The notes below the pieces were generated by a model. The model was not told the origin of the DNA, ran no database searches, and saw only the letters and a list, made by a program, of their open reading frames with translations. From Ailanthus altissimus (taxonomy: Eukaryota > Streptophyta > Magnoliopsida > Sapindales > Simaroubaceae), in NCBI GenBank assembly GCA_946807835.1, contig OX327696.1:7266501-7330500 (forward strand): 64,000 nt of DNA, read 5' to 3'. Shown piece after piece: positions 1-10,379 of the stretch (positions within the stretch are counted from its first letter, which is position 1; each line of letters begins with the position of its first letter). Position numbers and translations under genes: made by a program.

Positions 1-125
1 TTAATTATGTATAATATAAGGCTAATATTTAAATATTTTTTTATTTCAGACGGATCTGAAAAAATAAGAGAAAGAGTTATACCATGAGACTTAATTATGT
101 ATAAGAGTCGAGTTTCGTTACTTCT

Positions 126-365
126 GTAATTCAATTATTTTGTAATGCACTTATTTTGTAATGCACTTATTTCGTAATGCACTTATTTTGTAATGCACTT
201 AATTTGTAATGTACTTATTTTGTAATTCATTTAATTTGTAATGCACTTATTTTGTAATTCACTTATTTTGTAAGACACTTATTTTGTAATGCACTTATTT
301 GTAACGCACTTAATTTGTAATTCACTTAATTTTGTAATTCACTTATTTTTTAATGTACTTGTACT
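126..365. repeat. 16-bp tandem repeat array (about 14 copies)
   Basis: Consecutive degenerate copies of a 16-bp unit close to GTAATGCACTTATTTT run through this stretch. The variable positions are concentrated in the GCAC core (TTCAC, GTAC, ACAC) and in the AT run. Units are directly adjacent with no spacers, so this is a minisatellite and not a CRISPR-like array. Short open frames from 289 to 680 overlap its end but show no protein-like composition. The flanking 366-701 is plain AT-rich DNA in which I see nothing. Confidence 0.85.
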
Positions 366-701
366 GTGTATTACATATTTATTTTATTTTAATGCACTTG
401 TCTTTAGTATTAATGTTGATAATTTTCACAAATATTTTGATAGAACCTCCTCTATAATATGGACAATCCCAAACCTGTCATATTAAATAAACACACTTCT
501 ATCAAACTGCAAATCACTTTCGCATACATACACCCAAATCAACGCCCACAAACAATTATACACCCAAATCAATGTATATTGATTAAATCACACTTCTATC
601 AAACTGCAAAAACACTTCCACATACATACTCTCAAAACAATTATGGTATATCAATTATACACCCAAATAAATGCATGTAAATAAATTATAGTGCTAAATA
701 T

Positions 702-1101
702 CTATGAAGCTGTAGTCCACAAATCAACGCCCATCTTCTGTCTATAAAATGTACCAATGTCAGGGAATGAGTCAAATGACCGACCTAATATAAGATATTC
801 AATATACATACCGACAAAGACGCCACAGTCCCCGCTCCCGACCCTTTGTTGTGGCACATTCTCCCGGATACGAGTCACCGGCCCAGGGAACAAATTTGGC
901 CTTTCTATACCCCTCAAACTATAAAATCTACACCTTTGAAGGTACAAAGGCATTGCAACACATAGAGGCTCAATAAATCTCATGATAGACTCGTCTGAAT
1001 GCCCGTTCATGCTGAAATCATAAAGAACAATTGCAAACTGAGTAAGGTCAATTTGCGCTACAATCCAATGTTCTTGATTCATATTCAGAGGAATATATAC
1101 C
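702..1101 (-). pseudogene. Ulp1 (peptidase C48) catalytic exon
   Basis: This exon starts after a TTTTGTAG acceptor and opens with VYIPLNMNQEHWIVAQIDL, the classic Ulp1 beta-strand ending in the catalytic His (HW). The catalytic Asp follows in LYDF, the oxyanion-hole Gln in PQQ, and the nucleophilic Cys in GDCGVFVGMYIEYL. His, Asp, Gln and Cys are thus all still encoded, and this 126-codon frame (from the internal Met) is open to its stop. Upstream exons carry nonsense codons, so the domain has outlived the gene or decayed only recently. Confidence 0.8.
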
Positions 1102-1187
1102 TACAAAAATAATTATGGTATTATTTCTAACTTAATGTTGTTATATGCATAGTAAAAAGTCAATATTATTCTTTAAAAAATACCTTA

Positions 1188-1512
1188 TTGACCGATGCCC
1201 ACGATTTAGTGCCAAGTAACTCAATTTTTGTTCCGAGTGCATAAGCCAACAACATTTCAAACCAGTCATTGTTGTCTGGAGGATTGGCAATGAAGGTCAT
1301 TTTTCACATTTGTCGAATGTACTCCTAAACACAAATAAAAGATACTCGTTAAAGTCGATAATAGTTAAAGTCAATAATATTATATGCACAATAAACAGGT
1401 AATATAATAACTTACGTAGAAATATGCATCTGCAGTTGTACAATCCTGTAAGTACATGTCAGAAAACGTTCTTTGACGCAAACGCAAAACCTTTAAATAT
1501 TCATTTATATGC
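1188..1512 (-). pseudogene. Ulp1 domain, N-terminal exons
   Basis: Two short exons read on the minus strand. 1512-1422 encodes a segment containing HINEYLKVLRLRQRTFSDMY and ends at GTAAGT. 1327-1188 encodes a segment containing PPDNNDWFEMLLAYALGTK and ends at a GTA donor. The second carries TGA at 1304-1306 after IRQM, most simply a former Trp codon. They lead into the catalytic exon at 1101. Placement in the Ulp1 fold rests on order and the catalytic exon, since these segments are less conserved. Confidence 0.6.
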
Positions 1513-2901
1513 TACAAAACACACAAAATATGTATAAGTTTTGATATTATTAGACAAATCACAAAACAAAAAAAAAAGTTAAAATAAATCCTCACTGAAT
1601 TGTCAAGCCAATTTTATAGTATCTCATTAAACTACGTATTGTTCGGATCGAGTCCGTGCAAATGAACCCGTTGTGTTAGGTCATTCTTTTTTATCCAATC
1701 CAGAAGCTCAGTATATTTACTCTAATCAATAGGAATCAGCTGCCCGCTTATATCAATAGTAGGTCCTACTTGTAAGTCCACAAGTTTCTTCTTCGCGGGC
1801 TGTTTTAACGGATTTGTATATGGACTGACTTGAGCTGCTGTCTTCTTGCGAAGACACCTATACCTACTTATGTTTTCACCCAATGGAGTATGTATAATTT
1901 TTAAGCTTATAGGGCTATCAGCAACAGGAGCAAATGACTGATGCTGAGACTCGCTGGTAGGAACAAATGTATGAAAGTCAGCAGTCATGAATTTGGCACC
2001 CTATAAAACCAAACAATATCGGTTAATGTATTGACTTGTTAAACTTTGTATCTAATATATTTTAAGTTTAAAACGTACCATACTCTACCCTACATCCTCG
2101 GAGATATTGGCTGGTTTAAACTGTTGCATTAAGAGAGATATTTGATGTAAGATAGTTTCTTCAGCCTTATCAATCTTGGCTGAAAGCTCTGCGTCATCCT
2201 TATCAATCTTGGTAAATATTATTTCTTTAAGATCATCTATCTTCTTCTCCAAGATTTCATACTGTGATGTTGACGTGCCGGATTGAAACTATACATAAGT
2301 TATTATAATCAATTTTCACAAGCTAATACTAACCAGTAACAAAAGCATCAGATAATTGAAGGAAAATAAATTAAATTATTATGCCATTGATTCAGTCGCT
2401 GGCAGGGCTTGAAATTCGTCGAGGTGCTGCAGATTATCAGTGAATTGAGTGTCTGGGATATCAACTGTCTCCAACTTAAGACTCCCTCCCCATTTTCCCG
2501 ATGGAATGCAAAAGTTTGCCGGCGCGCGATAGTCCACAGTCTTCTCATGTTTGCGGGGTACTAACTTTCTATTAACCTCCAAAACCTTTATAATATTTTA
2601 GATTTATTAATCATTATTAGAAAATATAACATAAATTATAAGGAAGTTATATATATTTTTTGTTGAACATAAAAGCATACCCTAACACCATCGAAGAGGA
2701 CATCTACGACGTTTTCGTATAATGGGGTGCTCGTGCCAGACTAATTTAGAATACGAGGAAAATAGTCTCCATTCCTATTGGCAAACAACTCCCCACACCT
2801 CGGGATCGCCTTATAGATCCACACCTGAGATGATAATAAATTTAAATTACAATGCCAACAAAATAAATTTTTCTCTATCATAATGAATCAAAAAGATAGA
2901 A

Positions 2902-3605
2902 TTACTTATCAAGAATGCGTGACAAAATGAGTATAAGTTGTATGATTCTATATCCCCAGCGCTTGTGTTTTTTTATCTTCGTTAATGTTTTAATTGGAGC
3001 CGTGCATAAACTATTGTAGAGTACAGTCCATGCGATCGTGCCCCAAGGATAGACATTAAACTCATCTAAATTATCTACCAGACGAAGTACAAAATATTGT
3101 ATGATTCTATTCTGATCACGTGGCATTATCAATTTATGAAATACATAAAATAAACACATTTTTACTGCATCTACATCATCGTCAAATGTAACATTGCCGA
3201 ACCACTGATCTAAATCCATGTAAGTCAATTGACTTCTACCTGAAAAATATTTATGACAAAGTCTATCACCTAACCCAGTTAATGCAGGATAATCCCCCGT
3301 CCTCAAACCAGTAATCAAATAAAAATCTTGACGAGAAAATCTAATACGTTTTTTACCTATATAAAACCATAATTCTTCATATAAATTTTTGGTATGCACA
3401 CGTCTTAATAAAATCTCATGAGCTAAAATACCTGAGAATGAAATATTTGATACATCCAATAAACTACCAAAACATGTGGTTCTAAATATTTCTATCTGCC
3501 TCGAAGTTAATTTATTTTTTATATTTCGTATAACCTATAACTTCGAGTACGTATGTACGTTTGCTAGGTAGAAAACATTTTCGGCAATTACATATTCTTT
3601 CATGA
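2902..3605 (-). pseudogene. DUF1985 domain exon
   Basis: A 185-residue open frame (3459-2902) plus about 50 codons upstream of an in-frame TAG. The domain signature is visible: LWFYIGKKRIRFSRQDF followed by YLITGLRTGDYPAL, then a run with DDDVDAVKMCLFYVFHKL and a WGTIAWTVLYNSL helix. The function of DUF1985 is unknown; it is usually found N-terminal to an Ulp1 protease in plant transposon-associated genes. The upstream part (to about 3605) reads as domain sequence and starts near an ATG in ATGTCATGAAAG, but the TAG separates it from the rest. Confidence 0.7.
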
Positions 3606-3806
3606 CATTATCCTTCCTGAAAAATTAAAAAATTATTAATATTAACAAAAAAATAATCAATATAACATATAATCAAAATTTAATTTAATTATAACTAACA
3701 ACCTAAACTATTTACATAATTATTAACCAAATTAAAGTATTAAATTAAATAATTATAAATAAACATAAACAACATAAATTAATTAAAAAAATTTATAAAA
3801 TGAAAT

Positions 3807-3896
3807 TTTTTTGGGGTAAATGCGACGGCGCGTGCGTCTATGCGCCGCCCCCAGCAACGCGTAAATGCACGCGCCGTCGTATTTTACCCCAAAAAA
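3807..3896. repeat. GC-rich inverted repeat (hairpin), arms of about 30 bp
   Basis: The left arm (3807-3835) and right arm (3867-3896) are reverse complements except for one indel and one mismatch. Each runs from a T6/A6 end through GGGGTAAA to a GC core (CGACGGCGCGTGC). The loop is about 31 bp and also GC-rich. Surrounding DNA is strongly AT-rich. It lies roughly 200 bp upstream (minus-strand sense) of the DUF1985 exon. It could be a promoter element, a small foldback element or a transposon end; no target duplication is evident. Confidence 0.8.
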
Positions 3897-4553
3897 TATA
3901 CATTCCGCATACATTCTACATCCAATCTACACACATTATTATTTCTATTTAAATCTATACATTTTTACATATTTTTAATTAATATAAATTACAATACTCA
4001 AAAATTAAAAAAATTATTTATAAATACATATCTACTTTGTTCCCCCATGACGAGAGAGAGGAAAGGCTGCCGTGAGAGGTGGAGCACCGCCATGAGAGAG
4101 AGTGATTGTGAGGAACACCACTAAGAGAGAGTGAACGTGAGAGAAAATTTAAAAAAGTGAAAAGGAAAGTAAAAGTGAAAATGTCGGTGAAGAGAAAAAA
4201 AATAAAAAAATAAAAAAATTTTTTATTTAAAATAAAAATAAAAAATAAAAAATTTGTAATGTAATTAATTAATAAAGCTTATATTATTTTGACTCGGTCA
4301 AAATAACATAAATATTTAAAAATTCAACTAAATTGATCAATTTCCCTTAGTTTTAGCTGTGTATTATACATACTTTTGTAGTAGGCAAAGCAATCAATGT
4401 TTATACTGTGCAATTACAAACAGCAAACAATGAATTATTTGTCATGATCTTCTGAATAGTTTGATTCTGTACATCAAACCATGTTACGTTTTTGATCTCG
4501 CTCTCTAGTATCTTAGCAAAAATTTGACAGCATGCCAACGGTCTTTTTAATGA
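3897..4553. other. AT-rich stretch without recognisable gene
   Basis: Low-complexity A/T runs, a GA-rich patch (4050-4145, GAGAGAG motifs), and poly-A/T tracts around 4195-4260. An open frame from 3840 starts in the hairpin loop and has low-complexity composition; I do not consider it coding. Confidence 0.6.
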
Positions 4554-4685
4554 AGCCATCAAATTTTATTGGGAAGACTACGTTGTCCTCCTAAGTCTTT
4601 TCCTTATAATATTACTTTCTTCGTTCAGCGTTTTTTTTATTTAAAAAAAGTATTATGCACTTTTTGATATTTTGGGGAGATAATG
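4554..4685. repeat. Duplicated non-coding block B, copy 1
   Basis: This block, beginning GCCATCAAATTTTATTGGGA and ending near TTTTGGGGAGATAATG, matches 13371-13500 with scattered differences. No coding potential is seen. It is followed by the family 1 copia 3' fragment, as is the other copy. Confidence 0.75.
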
Positions 4686-4829
4686 TTGGAGGAATCGACA
4701 TTTTTTTTTGGGATTAAATTAAAGTGAATAACTTAATTTTTTTATAGTAAAATAATTTAAATATCAAGTAAATAGTAAAAATATAAAATAGATAATCAAG
4801 AGTACAACTCAATCACTTACATGATTTGG

Positions 4830-5670
4830 TTAAAGTGGTGAAATTAGTCTAATGAAGATAGTATCGTCTGAAAATCTTACTGCATATTAATTAAACTACT
4901 ACTCTCGGTTAAGTTCATCCTATGTAAGGACTTAACCAGAATTGACTAAAGATGCAGGGATAAAAGATCAAGAATACTTTGTGAATAATTTTGAATTAAT
5001 GAGAGAATTTGTAAAAAGATTGATTAAATATTATCGGGATATAATTTGGAGAGCAAGTCAAGTGCGTTAAATATGCGAGAATAAAAAACTAATGCGAAAA
5101 GAGGCAAAAATGCAAGTGGCAGTGCTCAGGTGTAGGCGCTAGGTTATAGTCGCCCAAGACAGAACTTGAGTGCCGCGGCGCACAAGCAAGATGTCCCCGC
5201 GCCGCGTCGCCAGGAGCTAAGCGCTATGGCTCTTAATGCGAGAATCAGTTTTTCGTTTTGATCAGATTTGTTCCATCTCCCACTTATTCAAGAACTCTCC
5301 AACATAACTCTCACATATTTTGAGTTAATCTAAGTCGTCTTAAAGTTTATATAAAAGCTATCTATTGACTTGTAAATATATCTTTATGATTGTAATATGC
5401 TTTGTGATTTTGAGAGAGAGGAACCACTTGTTTGCAAGATAGAGTATTTTTCTTTGTGAGTTTTCCTTATAAAAAGTATATTTTGTGAATGCCTTGAAAT
5501 TTAATAATAAGATAATGTAATTTTGATCTACCGTGAATATAGATAAGTTACCGAATCACGTAAATTCTGTATGTTTTCTCTTCTATCTTTTTCTCTCTAA
5601 TTATTTTAATTACTTATTTCTATATTATATTACTTAAAATATTTACTTATTTAATTGCTTTACTTCAAGA
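4830..5670 (+). mobile_element. Family 1 copia, 3' fragment: RNase H tail, PPT and LTR
   Basis: 4830-5009 matches the end of the RNase H region and 3' untranslated part of the copy at 15303-19027 (GTCTAATGAAGATAGTATCG and the CTCGGTTAAGTTCATCCTAT stretch). A purine tract leads into an LTR from about 5010 (TGTAAAAAGATTGATTAAAT) to about 5670. The LTR carries the family's GC-rich block (5140-5235), TATA-like TTTATATAAAAG near 5346-5357 and a degraded U5 motif near 5530-5568. The rest of the element is missing on the left. Confidence 0.75.
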
Positions 5671-5806
5671 AACAAAAATAAACAAATTGAAATTACTTCT
5701 ATCCTTTTCAACCCAATATATTAACTAAGCATAACAAGCTGGTATTAGTTATGACAGTAGAAACTTTTTTTTAGCTATTTTTAGTGTAATTCACATTTTT
5801 TTACGG

Positions 5807-6065
5807 AAAGGAATAATCCATTGAAGTTGCCCTCATCCAAATCTATTCTCGTACGAAATATAATTACATGAAACACGTGCAAAAAGCCCTTTAAAACTTT
5901 ACCACACAATTCGTCGATGCCTTATCCTAATTAGGTAGAGAGATATGCCTCCAGTCGTACTTTATTTCCAGGAAAAATTATTATAATTCTCTTAATTTAT
6001 AAATATATCTTTTTTAAACAAAATTAAAATTATTAATTATTTTTATTATAAATAATCAGTTATGT
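5807..6065. repeat. Duplicated non-coding block A, copy 1
   Basis: GAATAATCCATTGAAGTTGC through the GGTAGAGAGATATGCCTCCA region matches 13110-13370 closely. A shorter, more diverged match lies at 19040-19110. No open frame is conserved between copies, so I regard it as non-coding. Confidence 0.75.
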
Positions 6066-6178
6066 TTTAATATTATTTATTTCTTATATTCCTTTTTAAA
6101 AAGAGAAACAAATAATTTTAAAAACATTTAAAAAAACAGTATACATTAAAAAAACTTTAAAAGGTAGTACTGGTTTTC

Positions 6179-6225
<47 letters not shown>

Positions 6226-6599
6226 GAAGATATCTGAAATTTGGCTTGATAAGTTTATGAAATAGACAAACACGATCAATATCAATAAATTTGGTTTATA
6301 GATCGTTGTTCTGCATTAATGAATTATGAGTTTGGAACATTAATTTAGCGTCGTCCAAGAGTTGTAGGTCCAATATAGATTGGCTTCTTCTAGCAACCTC
6401 AAAATTTTGTGTAATCGCATGTCCGACGGGACCAACTGTATCTTTCATGCAACGTTAGATAATATTCGGCCAATGATCTTTTACAATCACTTCAAATAAT
6501 AAACATAAAGCATAATATTAAAAATTGGTGATTCAACAATTTTATATGAATAAAAATTGAGATGAATATCAATAAAAGAGTCATTATAAAATTAAGTAC
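6066..6599. other. Non-coding interval with (TA)n microsatellite
   Basis: A (TA)18-like microsatellite occupies 6184-6220. The remainder is unannotated AT-rich sequence with one moderately GC-richer patch (6340-6480) that I could not assign to any family. Confidence 0.6.
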
Positions 6600-7440
6600 G
6601 TATTAAATATACAAAGAGGAGCAAAATGGAAGAAAAAAGAATGAGACTGTTTATGCGGACAATACTGTTTACGGCGAGCACTGTTGCGTGAGAGGAGGTA
6701 CTGTTTATGGGAATACTGTTCATCGGGGGTACTGTTTACAATAATACTGTCCACAAGTTTCTGTTCACGCGTGGGTACTGTTCCGCCCCGTTACTATTTA
6801 TGCAGTAACTTTAAGATATTTCTTGTTTTAGCGTAATTAACTTCTTTAAGTGGAATTAAGACTTCTACAAATAAGGACTGTTATTCCAATTAGGTTTAGG
6901 ATTTTTTAAAGGTGTTTTATTCACTATATAAACCCTATTAAATACAAGAGAAATAAAAGCATTTAAGGTTTCAAGATATAACTATAAGAGAGAATAGAGG
7001 AGTTAGGTAGGCACTAAGTGCATGGTGCACTAGGGTGTAACCTTTGGGGAGTATTTTTTTCTTTAAGTTCTTTGAGTGAATAAAAGAGAAACACCATAGA
7101 TCCTTTTGGCTTAGATGCTGGGGCTATTCTTGTGTTCCTTGTAAAAATCTCTTTTGAGGAGATACTAAGAGATCTTAGGGAGTCATGGTGATTAAGAGTA
7201 GATACTTAGAGGTCTCGATGAGAGATACTAAGGGATCTTGTGGGATCATTAATAATGTAAGAAGATACTTAGTGATCTATTTCAATAATAAGAAGCTGGA
7301 TCATGGATCCTCCGTGGACGTAGGTAATTTTGGGCCGAATCACGTATATCTTATGTCTTGTGATTGATTTGTTTTCTTTATCTTTATTAGTGTGTTAATT
7401 TTATGTGTTTTTACTTATGATGTAAGTTATAATTTTCCAC
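6600..7440 (+). repeat. Putative solo or orphan copia-type LTR
   Basis: Features in order: an ACTGTTTA-rich tract (6645-6810), a TATA box (CACTATATAAACCC near 6923), a transcribed-leader-like region, and a motif at 7313-7350 (GTGGACGTAGG ... CCGAATCACGTA) that also appears in the U5 end of the other copia LTRs here. No adjacent gag/pol is seen. Both ends are uncertain and no target duplication was found. An open frame at 7185-7367 falls inside it and is not considered a gene. Confidence 0.5.
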
Positions 7441-7862
7441 TGAGCATAGAATAAAAGGATTATCAAAGTTGTGGCTTAGTTGATACCATAGGGGTGTCAA
7501 ATTAAAGTGCATGACTTGATATCCGCAACACACAATTTTATTAAATAATTATATAAATTGATAAATATAATTTAATTAGTTGGACAGACATTTTAATTAA
7601 TGCATCTTAATTTAATTTAAGCATAACTGCTACTATGAAAAGACTTGAATAATTTTATAAACTGAAGAATGATTCAATTCTCGTATGGTGATACTGAAGA
7701 GTCATTAGGACTCTTTGAATAATTATTGTCCTTGCCTATTTGATTCATCTATAATTTCTTTGAGTTTAAGACATTAAAAGGTTTAAGCATTTTCTTTACA
7801 TATGACTCTAAAATATAGATGATTTACGGTCTAAAATTTATCTTTTAAATTAATTATTTAAT
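7441..7862. other. Non-coding interval before the family 1 insertion
   Basis: AT-rich DNA with no conserved frame. Its last bases (7863-7867, ACCAA) are the left target duplication of the following retrotransposon. The sequence resumes at 12893. Confidence 0.5.
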
Positions 7863-7867
7863 ACCAA

Positions 7868-8587
7868 TGTTGAAGCGGAAGCACATAAACAAGCAAACAA
7901 TTCACCCAAATAAATAATAATATTACACAACAAGTTATTAAGAAATAAAGAGAGAAATGGTAGAAGAATAACACATAAAGAATTACGTGGTTCGGCAACT
8001 TGTCTACGTCCATGGTGGATCAAGATCACACTCTTATCTTATTATGAATCACAAGATAATCACAAAGTTATGCCTTTTACAAGAAAGATCACAAAGAAAA
8101 CTCTCTCATGCACTCTAGGGATTTTCTCTCACTAAGAACCACAAAGATCTCTTGTTGATCACAAAGATTACCAAGATCTATATTTTATCACAAAGATGCA
8201 TTTACAAGCCAATTGATAGCCTTTATATAGGCTTTGGGATGACCTAGGTTAACCCTATACGTGTGGGAGTTGTATTAGGGAGTCTTGAAATAAGTGGGAG
8301 ACGAAATAAGGAAGTTTCCTTATTTTGGGATGATGTTCCCGTCTCCAGCACCGCGGCGCTGGCGCGCTTCTGCTGAGTGCTATGGCCCCTGGTTTTCTGG
8401 CGCCGCAACACTCAGGTTCTGGACTGGGCGTCGCGGCGCCCACGCCTAGTCGCCGCGGCGCTGGGGCCTGGTGCGCCCTTTTTTATTTTTTGCCTTCTTT
8501 CGTGCCTGTCTTTGATCCGTGCGCACCCTACGTACTTGTCTTAATATCCAAATCATACTTCGATGATTTTTAATCAATATTCTCACA
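7868..8587 (-). repeat. 3' LTR of the family 1 element (720 bp)
   Basis: On the plus strand it runs TGTTGAAGCGGAAGC ... AATATTCTCACA. It includes the U5 motif (7984-8019, ACGTGGTTCGGCAACTTG / CTACGTCCATGG), a TATA-like segment (CTTTATATAGG, 8220-8230) and a strikingly GC-rich block (about 8340-8490, many GCGGCGC runs). Confidence 0.9.
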
Positions 8588-8724
8588 AATCCCCTCATTG
8601 ATTCAAAATCATCCACAAAGTAACTCGATCTCTCATTTTCGCATCTTCGATCACCCTCACAAAGTAGTGACTCCAGTTAAGTCCTTGCATAGGACGAACT
8701 TAACCGAGGGTAATGGCTTAGTCA

Positions 8725-9006
8725 TTATATCAGTAGGGTTTTAGACGACGCTATCTTTGTTAGACTAACTTCACCACTTTGGACAATCTCTTGAATGTAA
8801 TGGAGTCTCACATCAATGTGTTTCGACCTCTCATGGAACACTTGATGCTTGTTTAGGTGTGTGGCACTCTGGCTATCACAATACACACCGGTATTCACAT
8901 CTTCACTAGCCAATACCTCCGCGCATATGCCTTTTAACCACACGACTTCCTTAATAGCTTCACCAACAGCTATGTACTCTGCCTCTGTGGTAGATACTGC
9001 AACCAC
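8725..9006 (-). pseudogene. RNase H domain of the family 1 copia
   Basis: Together with the upstream frame ending GYVDSNYAGDLDKR (to 9025), this encodes the copia RNase H. Asp in YVDSNYAGD, Glu in TEAEYIAV and Asp in YCDSQSATHL are all present, and HIDVRLHYIQE follows. The frame breaks after KIASSK by a likely one-base change. RNase H degrades the RNA strand during reverse transcription. Confidence 0.85.
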
Positions 9007-9024
9007 GTGTTGTAGAACTGATCT

Positions 9025-10179
9025 TCAACACACACTACACCCAAACACTGTGAATACGTAGCTCGTCAATGATCTTCTCTTGTCAAGATCACCTGCATAA
9101 TTTGAGTCTACGTACCCTCTTACCATTTCATTGATGTCCTTATCCCTCTTATACATTAACCCGTGATTCGTTGTTCCCTTGAGATATCTCATAATCCACT
9201 TTACTGCAAGCCAGTGATCTTTTCTCGAATTTGCCATGTATCTACTCACCACACTCACAGCCTGTGCTATATCTGGTCTTGTGCAAACCATTGTATACAT
9301 GATGCTCCTCGAACCCTTACGGCTGTGTCATGTATATCGTTTCTTCAAGCTCTCCATATAGAAAAGCTATCTTTACATCCATCTGCTCTAGATGTAAATC
9401 AAGGTTTGCACACATGGCTAACAACATCCTAATAGATGTGTGCTTGACAATTGGAGAGAATATCCCATGAAAATCAACTCCCTCTCTCTAAGTAAAATCT
9501 TGTGCAACTAATCTAGCCTTGAATCTCGTAGGCTCTATCCCCGGTATCCCCTCATTCACCTTATACACCCACTTGCACCCGACTAGTTTCTTTTGAGGTC
9601 TCTCCACCAACTTCTAGGAATTGTTCTTCATAAGAGAACAAAATTCTTCTTCCATGGCCTGCTGCCATTCTTTCTTGTTTTCACTCTTCATAGCCTCACC
9701 ATATGTCATAGGCTCATCATACTCAAGAGTGTAAGCAAAATTAAAAGCATGAGCAACTAAATTTGCTGGTGCATACCTGACTGATGAGTTTATTGTTCTC
9801 TTTAGCCTGTCTCTAGCAAGCTGGTACTCTTCAAGTTCTAACTCAAGAGTTCTAATCTTTTTTTGGGTGGACTTGGAGGAACTCGTCGATGTTCTTGGAT
9901 CATCTTCAAGGATCTCCTTGTTGAAGTGTTGATCTGGGGGCATATTAGATCCATTTTTAGGCTTTACTTCAACTTTTATTGACTTGGGTGCTGAGTCTTC
10001 CTTGGGCATAGTTCTTCTTTTGCATTTCTTTGTGAGGTTTTCAGCATCATCGTCTCATCAAACGTCACGTCACGACTTATGATACTTTTTGGTGGTGTCA
10101 AGTCTTTACACCATACCTTGTATCCTTTTACTCCTTTGGGATATCCTATAAATACCTCTTTGATAACTCTAGGTTCCAA
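9025..10179 (-). pseudogene. Integrase C-terminus and reverse transcriptase with palm deleted
   Basis: 10179-9976 encodes the integrase C-terminal part (EVFIGYPKGVKGYKVW). 10009-9614 overlaps in another frame and continues to AMEEEFCSLMKNNS, the start of RT. RT fingers are legible with stops (KWVYKVNEG near 9560, QMDVKIAFLYGELEE near 9350), then the sequence jumps at about 9300 straight to MYTMVCTRPDIAQAVSVVSR. The segment that should hold the YVDD catalytic motif is missing, so the copy has no RT active site. Confidence 0.85.
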
Positions 10180-10379
10180 CTTCCCCTCTTTAACATGTAT
10201 AAAGGTAGGGCAACTAAATATTCTAAGGTGGTTATACTTCGGAAGATTGCCAGACTATTTCTCTTCTGGTGTCTTGAAGTCAATTGCTGAGGAGAGACTT
10301 CTATTGATCAAGTATACTGCCGTTACTACAGCTTCTCCCTAGAATGTCTTGGACATCTTTGCATTGTTAAGCATGCATC

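Larger units (their letters stand above)
702..3605 (-). pseudogene. Decayed DUF1985-Ulp1 (C48 SUMO-protease-like) gene, multi-exon
   Basis: Read on the minus strand, this is a DUF1985 domain (3605-2902), several linker exons, then an Ulp1/SENP-type cysteine protease domain (1512-702). That order is typical of the plant DUF1985-Ulp1 genes often carried by Mutator-like transposons; SUMO deconjugation is known for the protease family but not shown here. Likely exons with plausible GT/AG edges are about 3605-2902, 2820-2690, 2591-2379, 1988-1722, 1705-1600, 1512-1422, 1327-1188 and 1101-702. In-frame stops interrupt it: TAG at 2741-2743 (apparently a Trp codon), TAG at 1632-1634, TAA at 1614-1616, TGA at 1304-1306, and a TAG near 3536 in the first exon. 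Exon limits are by eye. An intact gene with alternative splicing around every stop is unlikely. Confidence 0.75.

Noticed and set aside
126..365. CRISPR-like repeat array
   Set aside because: Units are contiguous with no spacers, the DNA is plant nuclear, and units vary as in a minisatellite.
289..680. Two open frames after the tandem array
   Set aside because: Low-complexity composition derived from the repeat and AT-rich DNA; no start context or homology seen.
3840..4124. 94-residue open frame
   Set aside because: Begins in the hairpin loop and runs through poly-A/T; composition is not protein-like.
8382..8573. Open frames in the LTR GC-rich block (also 12541-12849 and 18338-18548)
   Set aside because: GC-rich DNA lacks stops by composition. 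The frames are not conserved between LTR copies.
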